Numbered from the stretch's first letter, positions 21,230-33,470 are shown. The stretch: 64,000 bases of DNA from Elgaria multicarinata webbii (GCF_023053635.1 NC_086188.1:2683001-2747000), one strand, 5' to 3'. Notes: a model not told the origin generated them from the letters alone. Made by a program: numbers and translations.

Positions 21230-23420
21230 GCAAAACTTCGCTGGATGGAAGTTGGTACCTGGGAGGTGGAGGAAAATCGCGGCGGCGGCGGCTACTGCAG
21301 CTTTGCTACTGGAAAAGTGGGGGAGAATCGCTGGGCTGGTCCCTTTGGCAAGTTGGCTGCAATCTTCCCTTCGCTCAGCAAACCGTTTTTAAATTTCCCT
21401 CTCTGGAGCTGTCCAGCCTGGAGCATGCGCACAGAGGGAGGAGAGGGGAGGGGAGGGGGATTGCTGGGAGGGGAGGGGAGGGTCAGTTGCAGGGCAGGGT
21501 CAGGGGGAGGCGGCGCAGCTGCAAATGCATCTACACTCCCCCCCCCCCCTTTTCAAAATTGGAATTTGGGGGGGGAGAAGGTGCGGGGTCTCTCTCTCTC
21601 TCAATCAGGAGCTGATTTTGGCTTGCCAAAGAGGTGCCGTGGCCATCTCTGCTCTAGGGTAGCATCCCCGAAGCTTTTTACTTTTTTTGTCCCTGAAAAA
21701 AAAGGAAAGTTTTTAAAAAAGAAGGGCAAATCCCGGAACAGTGTGCCAAGCTAATGAGCCGCCTCGTCATGGCAGCGCAAAAATGAAACCAGCATCAGCA
21801 GCGCCTTGGCAACATCGAATCGCGATAATCAATCTTATTAGGCAATGCTCAAAATGCGCATAAAGTCAGAGAGAGAGAGAGAGTCCCTGCCCGCAAGGAG
21901 CTTACAGTTTTCCAATTGCACTGGGCGCAAACCTCATGCTGTCGAAGCGCTGGCTCGCTCGCCAAGGCACCGAGAGTGTCAGGAAACGGGCACGATTCTG
22001 TGCTTGGCAGCAGGGTCTTGCCTGGAGTGCAAGGGGCTGGGATTGCACGCGTGCAAGGAAGGGGAAGGGTCGGCTTGACACACTACTGGAAGTGTTTGCA
22101 ACTCGAGGTTTTGCTCTCTCTTTTCTTTGGCCAGGCTGGAGTGGCTATGCTTGCACTAACTCTTGCGCACTAGCTCTGCGGAGGAAGGCATCCCGAGACT
22201 CGGAGCTCTGGATCAGGAGCCTCGAGGGAGCGGTTCTCTCTCCTGGATTTTAGGGCACTTAAGCCGAGGGGGGGAACCTTTGCACGCCGGCGGGGACGAA
22301 GGAACGATTCGTGCAAGCAAAACTGGGGGTAAAAAGCAAACAACCCCCCCCCCCGTGCAAAAGCCAGGCAATGCCCCAGGGAGGAAGAAGGGGAGAAATA
22401 ATGCACCAGGGCGAGGAGGGTTGGGATCCCCCAAAGGGACGTTGCACCCCTGCGGAGGTTGGGATTCCCCCAAAGGGACGTTGCACCCCTGCCGGAGTTG
22501 GGATCCCCCAAAGGGACGTTGCACCCCTGCCGGAGTTGGGATCCCCCAAAGGGACGTTGCACCACTGCTGGAACAGGGATCCTCAAAGGGACGTTGCAAC
22601 CCTGCGGGAGTTGGGATCCCCCAAAGGGACGTTGCACCCCTGCCGGAGTTGGGATCCCCCAAAGGGACGTTGCACCACTGCTGGAACAGGGATCCTCAAA
22701 GGGACGTTGCAACCCTGCGGGAGTTGGGATCCCCCAAAGGGACGTTGCACCCCTGCTGAAACAGGGATCCCCAAAGGGACGTTGCACCCCTGCGGGAGTT
22801 GGGATCCCCAAAGGGACGTTGCACCCCTGCAAGAGTTTGCACCAGCAACCAGGAGAAAGCAAGCTGGGAGTTGTAGGACTCCAAAGAGCAAAGGCTTGAG
22901 GGAGGCAGGGAAGGAGGGCGGCCGGCCCGATCCCGTGCGCGCCTCCTCGGGAGTCAGCACAGGAGGGCAGCCCCAAAGTGCAACAAAATGAAAACAAACG
23001 TCTTCTTGTTCTGCCTTGGGGCTTCGGGAATCCGCCGAAGTGGTCTCGTTGGCGCGGGGTGGAGCGGGGGGGGGGGGCGAGGGAGGGGGCAGGAGCGGCT
23101 CCTCTTCGCGACTCCCCTTCCTCAAAATGGGGGGTCCCCTCCTCCTCCTCCTCCTCCTCAGGCGCTGGGCGGACAGGAGCCTCCGCGCCCGCCTTCGCGC
23201 TGGCGTCTCCCATGGCCGCCCGGCCCGGCCCGGCCCTCTCTCCCTCCGTCCCTCCCTCCGTCCCTTTGCCCGCCGCAGGGCCCGCGCCTCTGCCCGGCCT
23301 GAGGCGGCGGGAAAGGGCCGCGCGAAGCAGCCGCGCTCGGGGCGGGGGGGACGGGAAGGGCAGGGGGCGTTAAGCGAGCCTCCCCTCCCCTCCCCTCCCG
23401 CCCCATAGCCGACTCTGCGC
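21230..23420 (-). promoter_or_regulatory. GC-rich block, likely FOXN4 promoter region
   Basis: GC content and CpG frequency rise sharply here, most of all at 22900-23400 (runs of GGCCCGGCC, GCGCGCC and CGCCGCAGG), while flanking sequence is AT-rich. FOXN4 needs an untranslated first exon upstream of 20198, and this is the only CpG-island-like block in the right place. The long open frames here follow from GC richness. I cannot place the transcription start. Confidence 0.5.
22420..22835 (+). repeat. 38-bp tandem array with 113-bp higher-order period
   Basis: About eleven units of GTTGGGATCCCCCAAAGGG + ACGTTGCACCCCTGCCGGA. Variant units (with ACCACTGCTGGAACAGGGAT and GCAACCCTGCGGGAG) recur as a three-unit block 113 bp later (22558 and 22671), so the array grew by multi-unit duplication. 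Unit length is not a multiple of three and the unit lacks stops, which explains long open frames on both strands. It lies inside the probable FOXN4 promoter block. Confidence 0.95.
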
Positions 23421-23454
23421 CCCCCCCTTCGCCCCCTCAGGCATCACCACGGAA

Positions 23455-24060
23455 TGCCTGTGGGGGGAGGGGCGGCCACACCCGCAAATACCCCCCTCAC
23501 TCCCCCCCCCCAAAAAAAACACACTGAGGCGGAGAGAAGCCAAATGCCCCTTCTCCCCACACTGAGGCGGCCAGACCCCACTTCTCCCCCTACACTTGGG
23601 GCAGCCAAAACCCAAATACCCCTTCTCCTCCCAGACTTAGGGGGCGAGTCCCAAATGCCTCCTCTTCACCCCACACTTGGGGCCAAACCCCAAATACCAA
23701 CTCTAGCCCTCATACCCCTTCTCCCCCCCCCCACATACTTAGGGGGGCAAAAATACCCCCTCTCCACACACACTTGAGTGGCAGATCCCAAATACCCCTC
23801 CTCTCCCCACACTTGGGGGGGGCAAATCTCAGATACTCCTTCCCCCACACTTCGGCCAAACCCCAAATATCAGCTCTAGACCCCACACTTAGGGGCTCAA
23901 ATCCCAAGTACCCACCCCCCCAGAGATGGAGGGGTAAACCTCAAATACCCCCTCTCCCACACATACACTTGTGGGGGGGGCAAGCCCAAAGTACCCCTCT
24001 CTCCACACTTGCAGTGGGGAGAAGATTCAGGGTTTGGCCTCCCCTTTCCCCATAGACATT
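23455..24060 (+). repeat. Degenerate C/A-rich tandem array
   Basis: Repeats of a loose unit of about 40-60 bp built from CCCCACACTTGGGG, a short GCCAAACCCCAAATACC block and CTTCTCCCC. Units vary in length and sequence, so the array is older than the one at 22420. It sits at the outer edge of the GC-rich block. Confidence 0.8.
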
Positions 24061-25020
24061 GCATGGAGATGCTTTCTCTACTTTTTTTAAAAAATCCTCT
24101 CATCTATATTCCCCTCATGAGGTGATTAATAATGGGGGTTGGTAATTTTTATCCCAATTTGCTTTCCCCCCTGAAGTGGGTCTGTGGGGTCACATTAACC
24201 ACTTTTTCTTTTTAAACCCTTAATCCATTCCCCTCATGAGAGAGTGGAATAATAATAATTTAACAGCCAGAAGGAGCATCTCACCTCAAACCTGATAGAG
24301 AACTTGCACTGTGCATGGCAAATTTGGGGCTAATCATTGTCAAAACTCACAATTTCCAGGTTTTTATTTTATCAGGCCTACACTTGAGAGGTGCTTGTAA
24401 GTGTGGAGACTTACAAGCACCGTTTCCAGGTCTTTTAAAGTCCTTACTATTTATTTAATGCATTTTATACCACCCAATAGCCGAAGCTCTCTGGGCGGTT
24501 AACAGTGATTCCTCTCATGGGTGCCTCTCCTTGGGAAAGGGTGCCTCTCCTCAGGCACCCACACATTGGGGGCTAAACGCACAGGGCCTTGTGTCGCCCT
24601 ATTAGTTTTGCCTCTAAGGTGCTACCTTTTGCCGCTCTTTTTGGCTCTCTCATTTATTTCCATCTTGAGGGGGGTGAAAAAGAGTGGGAGAGATGTCTGT
24701 ACCCTTACAAGCAAACAAGGCTTGAGAGAGATAAAGTAACATGCAGATTTGGGGCTATCATGATTACTGCATGCCAAGCACTACCCATGAGAAGGCCTTG
24801 TGCAGGAATTCCATCTTTTTCTCCTGAACATATTTTACGTGTTAAGAAAATAGATGAAAGAAGCAGTGGGAAAACAGAGGAGGGCTATTAGCGGAAGACA
24901 AAGACGTCTGGACTTCTGTAATACTCCATGACTTCAGACTTCGCAGCTCTGAACAGTTAATGCATAACCTGTGTGCAGCAATTCTGAGTCTGTACTCTTG
25001 CTTAAGTATTTAAGTGCCTG
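24061..25020. other. Intergenic, with a LINE tail at 24448-24505
   Basis: Mostly unclassified sequence at the start of the FOXN4-MYO1H interval. At 24448-24505 the - strand carries the TTGGGTGGTATAAAATGC / CGCCCAGAGAG LINE 3' tail. Nothing else was recognised. Confidence 0.5.
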
Positions 25021-25024
25021 GCTG

Positions 25025-25130
25025 GATCAGGCCAAATTTATTCCTAGTCCAGCATAGTTTGCAAGAATCCGAGCAAGCAACAGGTACCAGGAATTGGCCA
25101 ATAGTCCTCCAGAAGAGTATGCCTTACCTT
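25025..25130 (-). repeat. Diverged CR1-type 3' fragment
   Basis: Resembles the fragments at 44905 and 53575 (GCTGGATCAGGCC ... CCTAGTCCAGCAT), but is much more diverged. Confidence 0.45.
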
Positions 25131-25496
25131 CTGGCTTACCCCCACATGGTCCCAGTCCAAAACAGTAGTACAAGCTATGTTGTGTGTATGTAATTAAAGC
25201 ACAATTAAGTGTGCTTGCAAATCAGGAACTGATGTAAACTCCTCCTTTCACTTTCTTCTTTCATATAAATGAAATTTGAGGAGGTATGTCAACGCACCCA
25301 AATGATGAATGTTTCTTTTACCTCTAGTAGGGAATAATAATAGCTACCAGCTACAATCCACCTGGCTAGCAGACTCCAAGACAGGAACTACTCAGAAGAG
25401 CAGAGAATAGTTCACTCTAAATAAAGCACAAAAAGACTTGGACCCTACATTACTTTGTACACCAGAATGAGATACAGAAGGTAAAAATGGCAAGGT

Positions 25497-25572
25497 ATTT
25501 ATTTATTTATTTATTTATTACATTTCTATACCGCCCAATAGCCGGAGCTCTCTGGGCGGTTCACAAAATGTA
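25497..25572 (-). repeat. L2/CR1-group LINE 3' tail
   Basis: (TATT)n followed by ACATTTCTATACCGCCCAAT and AGCTCTCTGGGCGGTTCAC: a well-preserved tail without any reverse-transcriptase body. Confidence 0.85.
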
Positions 25573-26668
25573 AGACTCAGCACAAATATTCTTAAAATAA
25601 TATTGAATAACAACTTTTAAACAAGCAACTTACTCCAAATTCTCAGTGCCCATGTCATTAACCATATTATTTTTATTTTCCCTGTTTGTGTTCCCAAGTC
25701 TTGTTTATATTTTGTAGATTGATACCTAAACTGAAACAGACACAAACTAGAATGAAATGCACTCAACTGTAAAAGACCAGCCCCCCAGTGCATGAAAAAT
25801 GCTTGTAATTTGTCTTATAATACTTTTTATCAGTGTAACAAATTGTAGTTGAAATCATTAAGTGTGAAATTGCCAATTAATCCCACAGGGATAAGGCTTT
25901 TAGCAGAAGTCTAGTCACTTGAGAGCATACAGATGGTGAATCTGAGTTTTACAATAGGGACGACCAGTGATTATATGCAGGGATGTAACGGACAAAAAGA
26001 CCTCCCTCAAAACCAAGATAAGGAGAAATAAAGTATAGGTCCTAGTGCCTGACCAGTTCAATATAATGCAGACTTTGACATTTTAAAAATCTTTACATAT
26101 CCTTTAAATGCATTCCACCAACAAATTAAAACTTATCCCACAAGTGTGGTATGCAAACTTTCTTTGTTTTCCCATCCACCTGTTCATTTAAACGATTCCT
26201 GTTTTTCAACAAAAAGTTCTCAAGAAGCAGAGTACAATAAAATAATAAAAACACTGTAAGCAATTTTAAAAAAGAAAATAATTTACCAAATAAAATATAA
26301 GCAAGAGCCTTTCAAAATAAACAATTATGTTTGCTAAACATAGCTTTTTAACTGCTTGCTCATACAGTAGCTTTCCAGTGAAAGGGAATTCTGTAAGCAC
26401 AAGGCCTTTTTCAAGATTTGTTAATGGCTGGAGGCAAATTTATGGGAGGAGGCAGCTTAAACCACTGTCATTTTTTATTTGTAAAACAAATGCCCACTTT
26501 TAAACTCCCCCACCCACACTTCATTTCAGAAACGGCTTGTCTGTGAGCCATAGCTGCTCCAGAGAAACACTATTCCAAAAGCCACAACAGATGCACAGAA
26601 GTTGGTATGCACTTCTGTAGGTCGCAGTGAACCAAGGGTTTTGTATGGAATATACTGATGATGTATAC
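25573..26668. other. Intergenic, nothing recognised
   Basis: AT-rich sequence without recognisable exons or elements. Confidence 0.4.
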
Positions 26669-27223
26669 CAGTGGTTCCCAAACTTTTTCAGGTAACCGCC
26701 CCCTTGGTTCCACAAACTCATGCCCAGCATCCCCTACCCTACACTATAAAAATCATTATTCAGGATAGTGGTTTTCAACGACCCACTAAGGAAGATAATA
26801 ACAATAAAATTCAAAACAGTAACACTTAATGGAATATTTATTCCAAAGCACCCGCCGCAGGCTTGCCGAGGGAGGGAGGGAAAAGAGAGCGAACGCCTCT
26901 GTTTTGCAGCCGGCGTAGCGGGGCACACCAACCAGGGTATGTCTCTTCATTAGTGTTTTGGTGCTTTTGAAATTTTTCAATTCACCGTTAAAAGGACGCT
27001 TCTTAAATAGTATTAATACATGTGTGGATTCTTCCTCTATATGGCTTAGGACCAAACTACCTTCTCCCATAAAAGTATCCCTGGGTTTTAAGACCTTCTG
27101 GAGAGGTGCTTCTCGGAAAAGACCACCTCAAGCGCCCCCCTGCTGCTTCCTTGCCTCTTAACGCCCCCCTATGCAATCCCACCCACCCCAAGGGGGCAAT
27201 ACCGCCCACTTTGGGAACCACTG
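26669..27223. mobile_element. Non-autonomous hAT element, 555 bp, with perfect 8-bp duplication
   Basis: Starts CAGTGGTTCCCAAACTTTTT and ends with the inverted CACTTTGGGAACCACTG. ATGTATAC is present immediately before (26661-26668) and after (27224-27231). An 8-bp duplication and CAGTGGTT-type ends are hallmarks of hAT transposons. No transposase frame is present; the interior includes a GC-rich patch at 26850-26930. Confidence 0.9.
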
Positions 27224-28680
27224 ATGTATACTGATGATGTATAAAACGACTGACATCAGTCATTTTAAGGGGACTGCTGTTGAAATTAAATGTTCTCTCT
27301 ATTCAGATAGACTACCTCTCCTCAAAAGCTGCTGTAAGAACAACAAAGACTTAACTTCTTTCTCGTCCCTTGCTTATAATATTTAATGAACAAATTTGCT
27401 TTACTGTGTTAGGCTTCAAGCAGAGGGCTAACAAGGAGCTGAAATGGTGTCACACTGTGCCTGGTCCACTACCCTCTAAGCCGCTGGGACAGCTAGTTTG
27501 TCTCTTCTTCTACCATCTTTAAAATAAGCCTAGATACTTATTTTAAAAATAACATTTAACATCAGTTTACGTTAGGTACGGCATAGTCTTGGGTGCCTAC
27601 GTTGCACCTCTGCCCAGTTGGTACTGACAACAGGCCGCCCCGGCTGCTCTATCCTCATTACACAACGGTGATATTGTTTTTCCTTGGTTTTAGGTCTATA
27701 GCATGGCAGTTCACATTACAGATGGGCATGCAGACACACGTCTGTGTTGTTGGTTTTCCCCCCATTTATATATTACGGAAAGACAATTTTGTTTAAATAA
27801 CAAGCTTACACCGGTTGCCGGTTGCCGCTGTGTCTACTTTCTGTTTGGAGTATCGCTAGGACATAGGTTAGTTTAAAAAGTTAAGTCCTTTGCTCAGGTT
27901 TTGCACTGAGCTATTTATTCAGTGTTTCATCCATGTATGCTGGTTTCAGATTCTGTATGGTCTGGGAGTGCCCTTATGCACACTTCTCCTTGACAGGCTT
28001 AATCAAATTGGCACAATTGAGAGACGGTTATTATTTTTACTTAAGGGTACTTTAATCTGACAGATTCACCCATTGACTCAACGTATGTGTCCTAAAACAT
28101 TGCCACCGCTCTTAGGGTGTTTCTGCTCAGTTTTGACACAACTCGGAAATCCAATTAAACCATTTTTTTTTCACCTCCCTTGTCCAAAATCCATCATTTC
28201 AGTAATTACTAGAAACAAGTGTTCTTGCCCATGCGTCTTGTTCTAGTCAGAGGCTATGCTCCATGATTTAAAACTAACATTTTCAAAAGCACTTCGTGGT
28301 TTTGGGGAACGGTCAATTAACCTTCTGCTTCCTGTGGGGAACCCTGTGAAGAACTGTCAACAGTTCAGTTTGGAGAGATTTGTCCAGTGACCTACGAGGC
28401 CATGAAGTTCACAAATGCATGTAACTGTGTCATCATAGATTTGTTTTCGGGGTTAGTATATCACAAGAGAATAAACCAACTGTTTGTCAGCTTCGGCTTC
28501 TTCTACAGTAACACGGGTGACCAGCTGAATCGATTAAGGGGTGCCCCCAATGATGTTACAGTGTGCGAAATGAGAACCACAAGGTCAAAGGAAATTTCCT
28601 GTACCTTCCAGATGTGTTCTTTCCCCACAGAAACTTTTAAATGATTATTAAATAAGGTGTGGCCTGGGGAAAGTTCACTA
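27224..28680. other. Intergenic unique stretch
   Basis: No recognisable repeat. The part 28040-28640 looks like single-copy sequence and reads open over 85 codons at 28387-28644, but shows no domain or clear splice context. It is a candidate for conserved noncoding sequence, untested. Confidence 0.35.
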
Positions 28681-28689
28681 GCAGCCTGC

Positions 28690-28702
28690 TGAAGGTTGTT
28701 TG

Positions 28703-28746
<44 letters not shown>

Positions 28747-28747
28747 A
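28690..28747. repeat. (CTAT)n microsatellite
   Basis: About 14 CTAT units. Confidence 0.97.
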
Positions 28748-28789
28748 TCACAGAAGACTCATTAGCTACAGAAAAAAAACAATAATAAC

Positions 28790-29670
28790 AATAAATTTAT
28801 TTCTTACCCACCTCTCCCTCTGGATCGAGGCAGGGAACAGCACTGAATACAAAAATATTATAAAATACATAAAACTGGTAAAAAACATATAAAACTATTA
28901 TTAAAATAACAGCCAGACATCTCAAAATTCGACTGGGTAGGCCTGCTGGAAGACATCAGTCATTATAGTTTTTTAAAAAATTTGAAAAGACTGTTAAGTT
29001 GATGAATCTCTCCCAGCAGGCCATTCCACAGTCTGGGAGCAGCAGAAGAGAAGGTCCTCTGGGTAATGGTTGTCAGCCTAGTTGTGGCTGACTGGAGTAA
29101 ATTCTTCCCAGAGGACCTGAGTGTGTGGGGCGGATTGTGCGGGGGAAGACGATCCCACAGGTAACCTGGACCCAAACCATGTAAAGCTTTAAAGGTAATG
29201 ACCAACACTTTGTACTTCGCCTGGAAACTAATTGGCAGCCAGTGGAGTGATTTTAAAGTTGGTGTAATATAGTCACCACTAGATGTACCGATAACCAGCC
29301 TGCCTGCCATATTTTGAACTAGTTGAAGCTTCCAGGCTAGGCACAAAAGTAGCCCTATGTAGAGCGCATTGCAGAAGTTGAGCCTCGAAGTTACCAGCAT
29401 GTGCACTACCATCTTTAGGTTTTCCAACTCTAGGAAGGGGCGCAGCTGGCATGTCAGCCGAAGCTAATAGATGTGATGGCCAGGAGTGCCTATTATCTGA
29501 GCTGTCATTAGGAGCGACGGATCCAGGAGCACCCCCAAGCTGTGAACGCAGTCTTTCAGGGGGAGTGTAGCTCCATCCAGAACTGGTTGACATACCTCCA
29601 AACACAGGTCAGAGCCCTTGACAGCACGCACCTCCATCTTGTCTCAATTCAGCTTCAGAGCAGTCCTATA
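28790..29670 (-). repeat. LINE of the L2/CR1 group, second subfamily
   Basis: The - strand encodes [60 protein letters not shown] and RTFSSAAPRLWNGLLGEI, preceded by more ORF2-like sequence. The 3' tail (CTCGATCCAGAGGGAGAGG) differs from the CGCCCAGAG tail, so this is a separate subfamily shared with 53960-54415. Confidence 0.85.
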
Positions 29671-29784
29671 CCTTAATTACACTGGGAAGGAGATACACTG
29701 GACTGCAACAGCAGAACAGCTGCTATACCCTGTACTCACTCAGAGGGGAGGAGAAAACACAATAGAAAAATAAAGTTATGCAGC

Positions 29785-29898
29785 ACCTTAAAAATAAACG
29801 TGTTTATAATGGAATATGCTTTGAGGACTAGAACTCACTTCATCAAATGCATGAAAAGCTATCCTCATGTACCTGATTGTGTGTGTGTGTGTGTGTGT
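29785..29898 (-). repeat. Old amniote repeat plus (GT)n
   Basis: The - strand reads GCATTTGATGAAGTGAGTTC and later a TTTAAGGTGCTGCATAAC block, resembling a widespread amniote repeat that I cannot name with certainty. A (GT)n run follows at 29878-29898. Confidence 0.4.
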
Positions 29899-30114
29899 GG
29901 AAATTATAAACAGAGAAGTTAAATGGCAATGAAATATAAAGGTTACAGCCTGTGACAATTCACTAAAGCTTAAATATATACAAAATAAACATAGTGACCA
30001 TTCACAACAGCAGTAATTGATTATAACAAACTATGTTAATTAATTCCTGTAGTGGGGACAGGAGACCATTATCTCTGTTGAAAGCCAAAACAAATAGAAT
30101 CAAACTTCTCCAAA

Positions 30115-30192
30115 ATGTCAGACTTTGTAGCTTTGAATTTTTGTGAACCGCCCAGACAACTTCATCTATTGGGCGGTATAGAAATGAAAACA
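30115..30192 (+). repeat. LINE 3' tail
   Basis: Contains GTGAACCGCCCAGACAAC and TATTGGGCGGTATAGAAATG, the 3' tail of the main L2/CR1-group LINE on the + strand. Confidence 0.75.
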
Positions 30193-31574
30193 CCAACAAA
30201 CCCTTTGTTATTAGTTCTGCAACAGATTAAGATGGCTACCTGTCTGGAATTGTTTATTTATGTGGCTGTTGTCTTAAGGTATGGTTTAGACTATTGGACA
30301 ATCCATTTTGGTCCCTTTTAAGACATGTCTTGGCTGATATTTGTAATTGTAGGGACTGTGCTGGGATAGAATACTATTCCCAGTATCTCTCAGGAACATC
30401 CTTAGACATAGAGAAGGATATTTGTGGATTAAAAAAGGAGTTCTCATGCCAGAGAGGCAAAAGGGAAAGGAGTGTGGTTGCACCATGGTTACCTAACCCA
30501 AGTCCCGGGAGTCAGTCACTTCTGACAATGGAGGTGTCTGGGTGGACTTGCTGCCAATAAGTTAAGAATTCCTTCTAGGGTTTTGTTTTTAAGTGTTGCT
30601 AACAGATAAGTCATTGCCATTCTTGCTTAATAAAGGGGAAACCGTGTGTCGCCTCTCCCACTCATCTCAGGGTTGATTACTCATTTAAAATGACAGCTCT
30701 TGTCCGGCGTCTCAAAGTTTGGATCAGCCTCACCACACAGATGCTGCCACACATTAAATCAAGAACCAGGAATCTCAGATGGCCAAGTTCAAGTTTGCCT
30801 TCTCGCCCTCTTTTTTTTTTAGGAGTATATTTTGAAAGTTCTCAGCTAATAATGAGCACAGCTCAGTGGATTTTCTTAGTCCCATGTGACGCTTGCTTCG
30901 GAGACGTCTCCAGTGTACTGTATCCAATGACTAGTAAGTATATTCTTTGGATCTATTGGATCTATTTTAATATCTCAAGAGAAGGCTGAATGATAAGAAG
31001 CACCTTGCTGTATTAACTACAAACTCCGTTATTTTATCATTAATAAAGGCATGTGAAGACCCATGCTTCTAATCAGTCCAACCCAAATGCTATCAAGGGA
31101 GGAAAAAATACTGACTTTTCGACAATGCCTCAAAACTATTAATCTGGACAAAGATAGACCTGCTCAATTTATTTTCCCCTGGGTGTTATGTCAAATAGAT
31201 TTTTCTCCTCATCTTTCTACAAGTGGGATTTTTTTCCCTTTGGCCTTAAGCAGAGGGGATCATTTGGTGAATGGCCATACAGCAAAATGCTGCACGGAGG
31301 TTTATTCACGTTTTTGTATTTGATTTACTTCCTACTTCCTTATTTAATAACTAGATTCCTAAAGACTCCCTTAAGCTTGAATGACCCATGTTTTGTTACC
31401 AGGTCTATGCCACTGACCCCAACCAAGACCCCTGCCCCAGTTCACCTATCAGACAAAAATGAATGTGTTTCAGGAGCTATCAGCATCCATTATCACTAAC
31501 GGGGCCTGGCAGGTGGAGACAGGCCTCATTATTTTTAATTGGGTTCTATAGTTCTGCAGTTAAATAAAACACAA
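30193..31574. other. Intergenic, nothing recognised
   Basis: Several short open frames but no domain, exon or mobile-element signature. Confidence 0.4.
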
Positions 31575-31706
31575 TGGGCACAGTCATCTAGGAAGTTTTT
31601 TCTGTGCAAGGCCCATTGAATTAATGGAGCTGTGCAGGAGCAGGCTAGAATCCCCATTCATTTCAATGGGCCTTCTGCAGGAGAACTGCCCAATGGATTG
31701 TGCCCA
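31575..31706. mobile_element. Palindromic short DNA-transposon relic
   Basis: The left arm TGGGCACAGTCATCTAGG ... CAAGGCCCATTGAATTAATG is matched by the inverted right arm (TGGGCACAATCCATTGGG ... AAGGCCCATTGAAATGAATG when reverse-complemented). The arms are about 65 bp with roughly one mismatch in five. A clear target duplication was not found. Confidence 0.6.
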
Positions 31707-32764
31707 ATACAATGCTAATCGTTCATATATTTTAGTGTCAAAGAGTAAAACCAGTTCTGTTCATTTTATTGTTTTTAGCTGTTAGCCATAACACACGTGA
31801 TTATTTTTCAATGGTCAATCATTCAAACAAAATAACTTAATGTACTATCAAACATCATATTCTAAAAGCATGTTGATTCCCTTTTGCTTCTTCTCTTTTC
31901 TTCTGTTTTTCTCCAAAAGCACGCTACACTAGCTTGCCTGAAACACTGCCATTTGTAACTTAAGGTGGATAATGAAATTTGAAGAAGCCCAGGAATTTAA
32001 CTCACTTTCTGCTAAGGTATTCTCCAGATTTCTATCCTCATTTGCAACTAGTGCCAAAAACACCCGCTTCCTGTGGTCAGTTGTGGGATAGTGGGATATT
32101 TTGGCAAGTTATACAAGAGAAATCTCTCTTTAAGAGACTCCCTGGATGGCTTTTGCTTGCATTTCACACCCCAGTTCTGTTTGATAAAGTCTAGAAACCT
32201 AAAAAGATAGAGCTATTCACAAAAGTAAGGGTGAAGGTATAGCAGCTCCATAGAGGCCTTAATCTCTGTTCTCACCTTTGTTCCCCAAAAAACAATGCCG
32301 GTAAAGACAGCTGGAGATTATGACCAGTATAATAGGCAACAAAGCTCTCATTCAGACATGAGCTGATGCTGGGGTGTTGCATTCTTTAGGAGGAACATAT
32401 TAAGAAGGGACCGAAGGGCTGAGCTCTGATCTGGACTAGATGCCTGTAAATAGACACACAGTCCAAAGTAACTGGGCTGTGTTATGTTACATCTCTTTCT
32501 GTTCTTCCTCTCCAAAGTCTCTCCAAGGTAATTTCACAGACCAGTTTGTAGTCTCATCAGTTTCAGATATGCTAAAAAAAAGTTTATGTGTAGGAAACTT
32601 GTATGTCGATCTTCTTGTAAATATCTCCAGAAGTCTCTTCACACAAGGGCAATTTACATTGCAATCCCACGGGCGTATCTTTTCAGAAGTGAGTCCCCTA
32701 TTTTCAGGCAAGTGTTTAGGAATGTAACATTACAATCCTGAGTAAAAGCCATCTCTTATTTAAA

Positions 32765-32797
<33 letters not shown>

Positions 32798-33161
32798 ACA
32801 CACTTCAAAAGCTGCTTAAAAGTGCTGTACTCCCAAGGTGCTGTAGAGTGGGAGGATGATTATAATTTGAGCATAAAGCAGTATATGAATACCATGTGAA
32901 CTTTTAATATGCTCTTGTAAATTAGCATCTCGGAAAGTCAGCATCGGCAACCTGGAGGAAGAAGCGACAGGGAAGCTGTTGTCTGAGGATGCCCTCAGGG
33001 TGGAACCATAATGTTCAGTGCTAGCTCCAGGTCTTTGAGAGCCCGTGGGCAAATGGGACAAAACAGGAGCAGTGAAGGAAAGGGTCTGCCTCTGGTAAAT
33101 AGGTGCTGCAGAGTGTGTGCAGAACCAGATGTTATGCGTAAAACATGGGATTTCCTAACTT
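31707..33161. other. Intergenic, with (CA)n at 32764-32804
   Basis: No recognisable exon or transposon. A CA microsatellite lies at 32764-32804. Confidence 0.5.
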
Positions 33162-33305
33162 GGGCCATAGCTAGACCTAAGGTTTATCCCTGGATCATCC
33201 AGGGGTCAAACCTATTCATCTAGGTGACACACAGGGGATCCGGTGCTCAGGCAGGGGCAAACCCTGGATGATCCCAGGATAAACCTTAGGTCTAGCTGTG
33301 GCCCC
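33162..33305. mobile_element. 144-bp terminal-inverted-repeat element
   Basis: Ends TGGGCCATAGCTAGACCTAA and, inverted, TGGGGCCACAGCTAGACCTA, pairing over about 33 bp (through AGGTTTATCC). No coding capacity. A duplication at the insertion site is not clear, so the superfamily is uncertain. Confidence 0.75.
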
Positions 33306-33470
33306 AGTATTTCCTTCATAACATTCATGTACTTGCAGGCCATTTTTAATTCATTTCCCCCCAGCTGGGCTCCACAACAGGAAGTATGCCCAGCTGAGGA
33401 AAACAAGATGGTGGGCATTTCAGAGGGGAAATCTCAGCCCTTTGGACTTTAGTTCCCAGTGTGCACTAGG

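Noticed and set aside
22170-23213. 347-codon open frame on the - strand across the tandem array
   Set aside because: The 38-bp unit has no stops in any frame and the flanks are GC-rich, so long frames on both strands are expected. No domain, no splice context, and competing frames overlap it.
22978-23373. Proline/arginine-rich open frames in the CpG-rich block
   Set aside because: Typical of GC-rich DNA; alternative frames on both strands are equally long and low in complexity.
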